A stretch of 64,000 bases of DNA, from assembly GCA_011009095.1 (NCBI GenBank), contig VTPC01090408.1, positions 344,994 through 408,993 on the forward strand, in the 5' to 3' direction. This DNA comes from Ignelater luminosus. Its lineage: Eukaryota; Arthropoda; Insecta; Coleoptera; Elateridae. Below the pieces are notes generated by a model, which saw only the letters and a list, made by a program, of their open reading frames with translations, was not told the DNA's origin and ran no database searches. Of the stretch, positions 26,303 through 36,669 are shown in pieces. A program made the translations under genes and the position numbers. The stretch's first letter is position 1. Every line of letters starts with the position of its first letter.

Positions 26303-29300
26303 ATGCATATCTTGGTGGGTAATTTTAATTTTACAGTTATATAAATGATACTATGCTTTTTTCATTTACGATTTCTTTTATTACTAAAATAGGGGGCTAG
26401 TAAATATTTTTTAATGTTTATTTTAGGTTGTTAGTTTATGTGTCATAACCATCTCACTGATAGTGTTAAATGCAACACCCTGTCCAATGGAAGAAGCAAA
26501 AGAAAAGCTGATACAAATTTGTGGTCTTGAACGTAAAAGGAGATACACTGATGATCCTTTTAAACCTTTGCATCGTTTTGACTTGTCAAAAAAACATAGA
26601 AAAACTGGTAAGTTCCTATTAAATTATATAATACATTAACCTTTAGAAATGTAGGAGCTGATAGCTTTGCCGATTTTAACAATATTTAAATTTTAATCTC
26701 CTTTTCTATTATCGCATGATAACTGTATTTTTATAACATTTACTAGTAAATCTATATTAGTATTTAGTAAAAACGAGTAGATATTTTAAAAGTAATAGTG
26801 AATATCAATGATTAAAAATAAAACAAGTGAAGTTACTTTCACCAAAATAACATCTCCCAAGTTTGTTTTCACAAAGAAATGTGGATTAATATTTCGAATT
26901 TGTTTATTTGTGTTTTTTACTAAAAGTTCTAGTATTAAACAGTATTTTAACATTTGTATTTTCAAAATTAGTAGCAATTACTATAAAACAAAAGCAAAAT
27001 ACTGTTGTACTTTTATTAATTTCCGGAATTAATAAACAAAATTACATCCATTTAGGACTCAAAATTTCAGAATGACGCTTTATTAATGTGCGTAGCTTTA
27101 CGGAACAAAAGGGAACGCAAAGGACTCGTTTTTAGCAATTTTTAGTTACAACCATAGCTATACAGGATGTTCATTCGTGATATTCCCATAATGGAAATGT
27201 TATCTACTTACTATAATTGGATTGATGCGATATTTAAAAATTAGATTGTTACTAAGCTAAATTGATGATTTCTGTATTTTTTAAAATTTATCTTGTAGTT
27301 CACTACTACTTTCACTGAACAGAAAATTAAATAGAGTAAATAATAACAACAATAATAATAATACTAATAATAATAATAGAAACTTCTACAGTAAGCTTAT
27401 CTGAGTCTTTCAAGATAATTTCCTATCATATAGAGGACAAGTCACGTCATACAAATATTCTTTAAATGGGAAGCTTTTAGCACCCAACAAAGAGTGATGT
27501 TACAGTATACAAGGTGTCCCAAGGGTCTGTAATCGAAGAATAGCGCCGTTATTTGTGGAAATATCAAGGAATATTTCTAGAAATAGTTACGCAGAATGAT
27601 TGTCTGCATTTTTAAAATTTATTTGCTGTACAGAGTGTTCCATCAGAAAGTTTTTTTTTAATTCTATACAATACTGATTACAGTAACAGTTTCGTCGTTA
27701 TTCAATTTAAAATTGATTATTAAGTTCTAACTACATTTTTTACACCAACTGGTTGAAAAACGCGAAACGCAATAACTTGATTTTTTAAATCGGACACCAT
27801 ATATTTTGATAATTTTTTTCTGATTATTATTGAAGAATATTTAATTTATATTCATCCTGAAATGTATTACGTATAAAATAGCACGTGGAAAATTAAAATT
27901 CCATGAACTGAAGATAACGTTTAATCAACAAAAATGGTAGTCTACAAAAAACATCTAGAAAACTAGAAAATAATAATTCTGAAAAGCAGAACTAGGAAAT
28001 AAAAAAATATTAAAACTTGTCCTAATTGTAGAGAGACATCCTCTAATGACATATCCACCTTCTTTCTTACCCGTTTTTGGTTTTAAGAATGAAACTTTTC
28101 TTCTAAGAAATAATATCAAGTTCTAGAAATGACAAAACTTTGCCCTAATGTAGAGCAAATGCCTGTAATGGTGGAGCATCCCCTGAACGGGATAACATGA
28201 AAAGTTGCAAAATACAAAATTTTATTTTAAAGAATGAAACACTCTCCCACAAAAGAAGTAGTAAATTGGCTAAAGTTAAATTGAGTACAAATGTCTACTA
28301 CTGCATCACAACCTTTTTAGTGCAGTGTCTATCGATCTTCTTTTACTGATGGTAGAGTCTAAGCCTATAGTACATATTGTATTCTAAGTTGATTCCTGAT
28401 GTAGAAATCCTACAGTACAGAGATAGATTACGAGTAATACACAGAGTGATCATTAACATAATGAGGTCAATAATTAAAGAATCTTCCAATTTTACTTTAA
28501 ATTGACCTGAAAGGTGCGTTTAGTTCTAAAATGCCTTGACTTTTCAAAGCTGATCAACCCCATCAATCAATCTGGCTTTTCAGGTTAGTTGGACCGCTTC
28601 GGAAGAAATTATGTATACAGAGTGTCTACTTAAGTTGGTGACATATGAAAAACTTTTTTATTTTTAGTTTTAGGAAAAAAAGTTATTTTTTATAAAAAGT
28701 TCTGCATGGTCCAAAACCTAACTTGAAGCAGTCAAACCTTAAAATGTATCAGTCATATACAAGGTTACCAATAGATATGAATTTGGTACAAGAGTAAAGT
28801 ACTTTTATTTTTGATAATATCGAAAATTGTAATAATCAAAAGTTGTTCAAAATTAAAAACTATGTACAAATATGCATTTACACTAAAATATAAGTTTTTT
28901 ACTTTTTTTCTTTATTTCTACCTATTTCATACTCGATACGTCTTACAAACTAATGTTCTGACGTTTAGTTTCAAACATCTCTTATCAGAGCATCCTAGAT
29001 TAACTGTATCAATGTCTACATTGAACCTTTCGATGTTATTGTAGAGAAAAGTTTTGAAAAAGTAAATAAATTTGTTTTTTAGTCTATTCATTATTACAAT
29101 TTTTGATATTATCAAAACTAAAAGTACCAAAATCATATTTACTGACAAATCTTATATATGACTAATAAGTTTTGAGGTTTGACTGCTTCAAGTTAGGTTT
29201 TAGACCTTGCAGAATAACGTTTTTTCCTAAAACTAAAAATAAAAAAGTTTTCCATACGTCTCCAACTTAAGTAGACACTCTGTATATAATGTACGACCAA

Positions 29301-32300
29301 GAACAGTTTTGAGGACGACTATCAGTTTGACAATCATTTTTTTGCCCCTTTCAACACTACGTTTCTTCTTTCTGTTACTTCCTCGATGAGCTCTTACTGT
29401 AGTTACTCTGGAAGCCCTTTTAGATGAATAACGCACTTCTTTTATCTCGTTCTGAGAAATTAGTTATGAAAACAAACCTGCTGTAGAACGTCTGTTGAGA
29501 TACTTTGCCTAAGTAAGAGGGCTGCCATGGGACTTTTATGGATGCGGAATCATTGGTACAGGAACCAATTATTATACGGGCCCTTCCATGTAGATTAACT
29601 CATACGCGGGCGGTGAGGTGTTAGGCACGGCATCCTGACGAAGCGTAAACCCAGGCCGCTCAGGTCAGCTAGTAGAAGATGAATGAAATATGTCTGGAAA
29701 GATAAATTATAATTAGTAAAAAAGGATTTGGAATTGGAATTGGTGTTGATCGTTTGGGGCATAGATTAGGAAGGACGAAGGAAGCAGTACGGTAGAGAAA
29801 ATCTCTACGGCTCGGTGTGCAATAAATACGTAAGTAGGATCAGGGGGAAAAGGGTTGGCCTGCTATTGGCCTGCAGTTACTGGAGGCTGTGAAATAAACC
29901 AAACTAATATGATTGCGCAAGTTTAATTTATTTAGAAGAAAGATAATATTACGAGGATAGTAGAGAATGTAATATCAACAGAGATAGATCTCGTTTAACC
30001 TAAATTTAAATGTAGTTACTCTGGGAAATGATAAGAAGATTATAAATAATCATCGGATTTATTAAATCGCGTTGTCACTTTAATAAGAAAAAAATTACGA
30101 CTATCAGTGTTGCTTTCCGATCGGAAACTGGAAACTGTTTTAGGAGCTGATACACCTCTTCAGTTGGTGTAATATATTATTATGAATGATATTGAGATTG
30201 AGACAGTTGTTCTTAGTAGTGACTATTGTAGTTTGCTGTGTGGAGATTTGAAAATCAGCCCGTTTTGCTGGCGTGTTCTGTGGTCTTTGGGCTTCGGCTG
30301 GAGAAACTGGCTAGATGACGTGAAAGCGGACGGCATTGTGGCGGGAAGAAAGGAGGGTGTTGTGTTGAGTACAAACTCGAGACTAGTAGGAGGAAGGGAC
30401 AAAACACTATAAATTATAAATACCGTTCTTGATGTGGAAGGGTTTCGATTACTTTAGACAAATACCACGACTAAAAAACTGTTCCTGAAATACCGACTTG
30501 ATTGATTAGTGTTAACCCATTTTTTGTTTATTTTAATTTTTAGTTTTCTTTAAAAAAGGTCTTTTGGGGCTATTAATTATCATTTCTCGTAATGTCAAAT
30601 GAATTTTTATTCCGCTTCTTGCAAAATACTATATGCAATGTTATTTTAATTCTAGAAATTTTCTGTAATTTAAAACACAATTATGGGTGTAACTGTATTA
30701 CGTATTACACCTCGCGGAGACAGTACCCAATGAACTACAAAATGCATTTGGACGAAAAAGTTCACTCCATGTTTTGCCCGTCAGGTTGCTCGAGACAAAA
30801 GTAACGCGATGGAACATTACAAAACGAATATCGATACGAAAAACTATTCCTGGAGTACTGACCCATCTCTACGGAACACACGGAAGAGTGAAACTCAACG
30901 TTTACACACTAGTGGATACTACGTGGAACTAAAACAAGCGACAATAATCCATTCCTCTGCTGCCGATTTTTATTTTGGTTAATTTTATCAGGATTGCGTC
31001 TATTGCTAAATTCGAGTGCCTTAACACCTTATCCTAAAAAATAATACTTTATTACTGTAAAATGTAAAATAGGGGTCTAAAATTATGAAAACTGTACTTA
31101 TTCATGTTAGGATCAAAGAGGTGCAAAGTTTTGCACGAGGACGTTGTCTATAACCAAAACACTGATAATCTGTTAACGAAGTTATTTAGATTCATATAAT
31201 GCTGGTAATAATTTATTTACATTGCTAGCGTGATTTATCATAGAAATAATTATTGAACCACAGGGCATGCAAAACTTATAATCAACTTAATACAAGGTAA
31301 TTACGACATAACTTGTATTAGATTTTTAATGATTAGAAAGAAAGTATTGTGATGTAATATAGATAGATGGTGCCCTTATCTTGATCTTTCTATTAGGCAA
31401 CCCAAATTACAAAGCCAACGCAATTGAAAACAAGTCGAGAAAATATTAACGGCAGTGTAGTGGAGAATTTGGAATTGAACTTAATGAGAATTTTCTGAAT
31501 TTGAATCAAAATTTTATAATATCGGAAAGATAAATAGACACAACTGCCACTATTATGCAATAGCAAATTATCATCGGATTAGGGCACATTTCCATAAAAT
31601 AATTCCAGTTAGTAATATGTTTATGGTGGGGTATCCCACCAGCGGCTGCAAAAAGACAGAGTGCTGACCCATTACATCCAAAAATTATTTATGTACATTA
31701 CAGCAAGAAGCTCAAACTTGACAATATTAGATTTCTTCTTTTGGAAAATTCTTAAAATGTTTGTAACTAACCGAAACATAGTATTAACCCAACTTTCATC
31801 TTTTGTTAACTAACTTTGTTCTACAACAAAATTTTTAGAACAATAATTTTTTGGTATCTATGCTATACGAGAAATGAGTAGCTTAAGACTTAAATTAGGT
31901 GTCACGCAATAAATGGTCCACTCTGTATATTATTTATCCTTTTTCTTAATTATACCAAACCAGGATGAGTTGCTGCATTTGTTGTTTTTAGATCCTTATG
32001 ATCATTACTGTGAGAGATAACATATGAGGGAATAAAAGGATACCCTGTGATTAATACTCCAAAGTTAGATTTATTTACATTGATGCGAAATGTAACAGCA
32101 TGGATTCATGGTTTTATTGCACTTAAAGATTATTTGTTGCTTTATGTGTTGTGTATTTCTGCTCGCTTAATTACGTTTTAGGTTTCTTTTTAATGCTATA
32201 ATTCTATTGTAATTTATCTGTACACAGATTGTCTAGAATTTTAAGAAATTCCTGTGGTTGGATGATGACAATAATAGAATTTATTACTTGTTATCTTGAC

Positions 32301-32607
32301 GTAACTATTATTAATTTCGAATCTATCTTCTAACAAAAATAAATTGAAATTGTTGCATTGTCATCGTCTAATCACAGAAATGACTTTTGTTTCGTAAAAT
32401 ATTAGGTAATTGATATGCAAGATGATACTGAAATAAAAAAATATTAACATCACCTTTCTTTTTCTAGCAGATGAGACTCGTCATCATGGAGAATACCACA
32501 TCATTCATAATGATACTCATACAGTATTAATTCGTCATAAACGTGGAATGCACATGAAATACTTATTTTGCTGTATGGAGTCAGGAAACTGCTCATTTAT
32601 TTGTTAA
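26303..32607 (+). CDS. Secreted six-cysteine peptide precursor, insulin/relaxin-superfamily-like
   Basis: I read three exons: 26303-26314, 26427-26607 and 32468-32607, joined phase 0 then phase 1, giving a 110-residue precursor. Exon 1 (MHIL) plus the start of exon 2 form a signal peptide ending near VLNA. The putative B chain has two cysteines, C-x12-C, ending LIQICG, and is followed by the basic site RKRR. A connecting segment of about 45 residues contains the phase-1 intron. After the second basic site (RHKR) comes an A-chain-like tail, GMHMKYLFCCMESGNCSFIC, and a TAA. Exactly six cysteines (2 + 4 with a CC pair), two basic sites and a phase-1 intron in the connecting segment are hallmarks of insulin/relaxin genes. 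The A chain is CC-x5-C-x3-C rather than CC-x3-C-x8-C, so it is divergent (perhaps ILP8/gonadulin-like) or another cystine-rich hormone. I infer a secreted signalling role. AATAAA follows at 32671. Confidence 0.65.
26427..26607 (+). CDS. Exon 2 of the six-cysteine peptide gene
   Basis: The acceptor TTATTTTAG ends at 26426 and the donor GTAAGT begins at 26608. The exon encodes the hydrophobic core of the signal peptide, the B-chain-like segment with both of its cysteines, the RKRR site and the first half of the connecting segment. It ends in phase 1. The preceding intron (26315-26426, 112 bp) has a GTGGGT donor. Confidence 0.65.
26608..28615 (+). other. Intron 2 of the peptide gene, left part
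   Basis: No exons recognised. (AAT)n-like repeats lie at about 27345-27378. Isolated TACAG-type termini lie at 27508-27517 and 27629-27640. Confidence 0.4.
28616..29284. mobile_element. 669-bp long-inverted-repeat element (foldback MITE)
   Basis: The left end TACAGAGTGTCTACTTAAGT recurs inverted at the right end (finishing ACACTCTGTA at 29284). The inverted similarity continues inward through the poly(T)-rich block and the CCTAACTTGAAGCAGTCAAA block (rearranged by a small indel). It persists more weakly to about 250 bp per arm, so almost the whole element is one imperfect hairpin. TA flanks both ends. It has no coding capacity; the small frames at 28811-29148 on both strands are by-products of the palindrome. 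Confidence 0.8.
29285..32467 (+). other. Intron 2 of the peptide gene, right part
   Basis: A GC-richer unassigned block spans about 29500-30420, including a 76-residue frame at 30182-30412 with no known motif; it may be an LTR or other mobile sequence. A lone inverted TACAG-type terminus lies at 31919-31927. No extra exons were seen. Confidence 0.35.
32468..32607 (+). CDS. Exon 3 of the six-cysteine peptide gene
   Basis: The acceptor is a TAGCAG tandem, so splicing can start the exon at 32468 or 32471 with both forms in frame (Ala-Asp or Asp alone). The exon encodes a histidine-rich stretch (HHGEYHIIHNDTH), the RHKR site and the four-cysteine A-chain-like tail, with TAA at 32605-32607. Confidence 0.65.
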
Positions 32608-32670
32608 CGCTGTTGATATTGGATATGTTTCACTTGCGTTAAGGTATTTGACCTGCACTGATTTGTTCTA

Positions 32671-32676
32671 AATAAA
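32671..32676 (+). terminator. AATAAA poly(A) signal of the peptide gene
   Basis: A canonical hexamer 64 bases after the stop codon, giving a short 3' UTR. Confidence 0.5.
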
Positions 32677-32689
32677 TATGTGCATAAAC

Positions 32690-33572
32690 AAAACTGCACG
32701 TTTATACACGAGCAGAGTTGGTATTTTGCAATAAGTAATTTAATGTATGTAATTTGTGATATGCCAGGCAAATGTTTGTTTGGGGAAGGGAACTGTGATA
32801 TTTACCGCTTTACCTTTTTTATAAGAGGAGAAATAGATTTGTTAATATCTTCTTAGGATTTATAGATAAAAATAAAATTGAATTTTTGAAACAAAATTAT
32901 GAAATTTACTTTTATATGAAATTTTGTAGGAATGATATTACTCTATTATTGTTATTATAGGTGTCAATAAATAAATAAGATGAACTATATTATTTATTAG
33001 ATATAATCACATCTATATTAACTTTACATTGTATTAATTTATCAATCTTATATGTTAATTATTACGTAATTAGACAATGCTCAATTTATTCATTTATAGG
33101 GAATTACAGATAGGACTATTTTTGTAATCAAGTTTGTTTTGTAAACATTAGTGTTTATTTAGGCTATTTTGTATTTTATTGTATTAATTTTCTTTTGTAT
33201 TGAAATAAATACTAAAATATTAGAGAATCTTGTTAATCTGCATTTGCTAATTTCATAATCATGTTTAGTATACGAGAATTTTTAATAATTGAAACGTTTT
33301 AGAAAACCACAAACTTTTTTGTAAGGCTATGCTGGATTGCACGCACAATTCTGAAACACCTTGTAATCTTTCCTGTTTGCATTAAAGAAAATCTAAGGTT
33401 AGGTGTGATGACTGGCATAGGCCTCACAGTCAGCTTTAATAGGATTAGTAGGTTATGATCTACACAGGCACATCTGGTGAAACTTAAAGTGCATTAAAGT
33501 ATAGTAGCCATCATCATCCAGCTTAAGTCTTATGACTAGACTTAGGATATTTATGCATTTGCGTATCTACAT
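32690..33572. other. AT-rich intergenic stretch
   Basis: Nothing recognised beyond the 3' flank of the peptide gene. Confidence 0.3.
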
Positions 33573-34110
33573 GTGCAAATGCATACTTCGAGCGTTTTTG
33601 AAAATAAATGGAAATTTCAAGGGTTTTCGTTAATTTTCCGTTATTTTGTAATGAAGGCGGCTGCTTTTTTTAATGACGCCTGGCCAAAAAAAATCCAGTA
33701 TTCACGTGCTCAATTAGTTTGCACCGGTCTAGCACCTTATATGCAGAAAACTATGATTATATTGTATTCTAAAATGATACATGTTACGTGGTTAGCGCAT
33801 GGCTTACGTCGAGTAGCCGAATTGTTTCGCTGTCTGCATCCCAATGTGAACACGTTAATCTCCTCAGTAAAAGAAATTTTTCTAAAAGCTTCTTTCCGTT
33901 TAGTTACGTTCAAGTATATTGCAGGCACCGATATATCTTTACCTCCTTCGCCTATTGTTACACGATGGGGAATCTGAATTGAAGCTGCAGTGTGTTACGC
34001 AGAAATGATTAAAAGAATCTTGAACGACTTTGATCCTACAGAAGCACAAAGCATACAGAAAGCTCTGGACTATACTTATGCAAACTCTGAAGGGTCAATG
34101 ACAAATTCTT
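33573..34110 (+). pseudogene. hAT-like transposase relic (C-terminal part)
   Basis: The frame 33573-33977 contains KMIHVTWLAHGLRRVAELF and, later, LPPSPIVTRWGI. These recall the 'CxAH.L.....' and 'T.RW.TW' blocks of hAT-type and related transposases that are common as relics in arthropod genomes. After a stop at 33975 the similarity seems to continue with EAAVCYAEMIKRILNDFD to about 34090. The N-terminal domain and terminal repeats were not identified. The stop and short length make it non-functional. The right side abuts the foldback element at 34092. Confidence 0.45.
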
Positions 34111-34485
34111 TTTAACTGGAAATTTGCAAATAATGACAAGTAGAAACTTCAAAGTGATAACTAGAAGTTTCCAGATGACAAGTGAAAATTCCCAGACGAC
34201 AAGTAAAAGTTTCCACACGAGAAACTGGTAATTTCCAGACGACAACTCGAAATTTTCAAATGAAAACTGGAAATTTCCACTTGTGATATAGAAATTTCAC
34301 TTGTTATCTGGAAATTTCCAATTACCACCTGGAAACTTACTATTAGAAAATATTGGAATTTTCAGTTGTTATTTTCAGATATCATCTCGAGATTTCCAGT
34401 TGTCATCTTAAAATGTCCAGTTATCAGTTGGAAATTTCTACTTGTGAATTATAAATCTCTAGTTTAAAAAAATGTACATTGGCCC
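34092..34485. repeat. Palindromic foldback element, copy 1
   Basis: The ends GGGTCAATGACAAATTCTTT (left) and the reverse complement of the right end, GGGCCAATGTACATTTTTTT, align well. Inside are many 20-25-bp units built on the self-complementary core TGGAAATTTCCA. Left-half units read like GACAAxTGGAAATTTCCAGA and right-half units read in reverse complement, meeting near 34265. The element is therefore a palindrome made of smaller palindromes. The 69-residue minus-strand frame across it is an artefact. Confidence 0.8.
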
Positions 34486-35560
34486 GTTGACTTTTACTTG
34501 CTTCAAATATAAAATTCCAAAATCTCACCCACCTCTAAGATTGACAGCAGCATAGAACTACCACTGCAATGGCGGGAGGACACGAAGAAAAAGAGCGCCC
34601 AGAAGATAAAAATGATATACCTTCATGTATCCGAGGGATCCCCTCATCCCCATGACAAGTTTGAAGTTTAGTTAGGAGTTTGAGGGAGACCACCAAAGGC
34701 TTGCAGGAGGGCCTCTTAATTAGTTGTTACGTCACTGAAAACTGATGAAGCTGCATGTATAGAGAAACAAATTTAGACTGACCATTTCCTGGCTAGAATT
34801 CCACTAGCTAGAAAGGAAAACAGAAGAATTTACTTTACATAATACAATCTTTTACATCTTTGTGTTAAATTTATAAAAATTATTATTTTCCCGAAAAGTA
34901 CACCGGATAGGTTGGTAGCAGTTATAAGGAAAGTTATCACAAATATGTTGCAAATCCCAAAAATCGAATAAAAATAATTAAGTTAGGTAGCGCCACCTGG
35001 CGGCGAGGCATTTAATTTAAAAACTTTTTATCACAAAATATGTGCTCCTACCTTACATTTATAACAAGGTTTTCGAAATTTCTAAATCTGCATTCGTTCC
35101 CGAGATTATCGCGCTGTCCCATTACTCGCTGAACACATTGTATATCAATATGTAATCTGTGCTCTCTTATACAGAGACATCGAATATTTCCGTAAGCCAC
35201 GTGATCACAAGATTTACCGTTGGTTAGGCAACACATCTTGCACTATTGGCAGCTCTGTTGCAATAAACAAAATGTAGTTTTCCAGTGGCGCACTATTGCA
35301 TAGATAGAACTACTTAAAAACTTAAATATCTCAAATTTATTATCTCTCTTTGAATGCGTTAAATCAAACTTACCTCGATTAACTCACAGGGGTTGGAAGA
35401 AATAAAAAATCTTTAAATAAAAATGCAACTTTCTGATAAGTTTCTTTGGATTCCGAATCGGATCCTTATTCAAACATGGAAAGTAAAAACCATTCACACC
35501 CTTACTTGGGCGTGGGTGATTATTGATGTTCATAAACAATGTTGACAAAAATGGGGGTTT
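34486..35560. other. Intergenic stretch with a CTCF-like site
   Basis: No recognised gene. AGGTGGCGCTA on the minus strand (34998-34988) matches the insect CTCF core. A 62-residue minus-strand frame at 35236-35048 has no known motif. Confidence 0.35.
34988..34998 (-). promoter_or_regulatory. CTCF-like binding motif
   Basis: The minus strand reads AGGTGGCGCTA, the Drosophila-type CTCF core, within the GC-rich run TAGCGCCACCTGGCGGCGAG. It is a motif match only. Confidence 0.3.
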
Positions 35561-36276
35561 TTACTTTTCATCATGAATTATCTTACTCGAAGTTCCAAAC
35601 ACTTCAAGAAAGTTTGAAAAGTTTTTTCTCGTTTCTTCGGTTGTCATATTTAATTGTGGATATAAAAGGCAGAATCTGGAGAAGGCATCGATAATGACCA
35701 ACAGGTATTTATATTTCTCAGGACGTTTTGGTAGGGGACCAAGGCAATCGATGTGTACGATCTGAAAATGTTTTTTTGGCTTTGGAATGTAATGTAAAAA
35801 CCTTTGCTTCGGCCCTAATTTATTTTTTCGAATGGCGCAAATTAAACAATGCTCAACATATTTTTTAACAAAACGGATCATATGCGGAAAACAAAAGTAA
35901 AGTTTGAGCGAAGCTAATGTTTTCTCCCAGCCTATATGACTTTGATCGTCATGAAAAATCTGTACCAAACGGTAGCGATTTTTTTGGGAACAAAAAGAAA
36001 TTGAAGTGTTTTGTGTTCATTGGTGGTTACAAAGCGGTAAAGAGTGCCTTTGTCAAATTTATAGTGCCTCGCAGTATGTTCTTCACTGTTTTTGATGGCT
36101 GTAGTGATTTCTTTGCATTTTAAATCAAGAGATTGGTTGGCAGTCAAGAAATTTTTACAATTAAGCGGTTCAGTTTGTGTCAAATTTACACATTCAGTTG
36201 GATTTCGACTTAGAAAGTCAGCATGAGAAATTTCAGAGTCGATACGATACACAATGTCAAAGTTGAAATCTTGCAT
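35561..36276 (-). pseudogene. Ty3/gypsy Pol fragment: RNase H end, linker and integrase
   Basis: On the minus strand, the frame 36276-35932 begins with YRIDSEISHADFLSR, the C-terminal RNase H/connection motif of gypsy-type Pol. The overlapping frame 35968-35561 holds the integrase zinc finger (H-x4-H ... CLIC, an HHCC pattern) and the start of the catalytic core (IVHIDCLGPLP ... YLLVIIDAFSRF). A frameshift at about 35960 separates the two frames. The fragment stops near IIHDEK at 35561, so the rest of the core is missing. No LTRs are seen. It sits between two copies of the foldback element. Confidence 0.8.
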
Positions 36277-36333
36277 GTAGGTCTACCAACACACTGTTCG
36301 CGGCTTTAAGTCCTTTTTATGTGCTGATAGTTT

Positions 36334-36669
36334 TAATGAATTGAGAGAGAATTTCGAACTGATAACTGGATATTTCCAGACAATTGAAAATCTCCAAATG
36401 AAAACTGAGAATCTCCAAATAATAGGTGAAAATAACAACTGGAAATTTCCAATATTTGTTAATGAGAAGTTTCCAAGTGGTAACTGGAAACTCCCAGATA
36501 GCAACTAAAAATTTTCAGGTAACAGCTAGAATTTTCATATGACAGGTGGAAATTTTTAGTTGTCATCTGGATATCTTCACTTATCATTTGAGAATTTTTT
36601 TCGGTTATAGATTTGAAATTTCTACTTGTCATTTGGAAATTTCCAGTTCAAAATAATTTTTCATTGGCC
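36334..36669. repeat. Palindromic foldback element, copy 2
   Basis: The same kind of array as at 34092-34485: left-half units like GATAACTGGATATTTCCAGA, right-half units in reverse complement (AGTTGTCATCTGG), and an outer right end ...TTCATTGGCC matching copy 1. It is more diverged than copy 1 and its left edge is approximate. It begins about 60 bp beyond the gypsy fragment. Confidence 0.7.

Noticed and set aside
34036-34245. Minus-strand frame with repeated VWK/VIWK motifs
   Set aside because: The periodic protein simply reads through the foldback repeat units.
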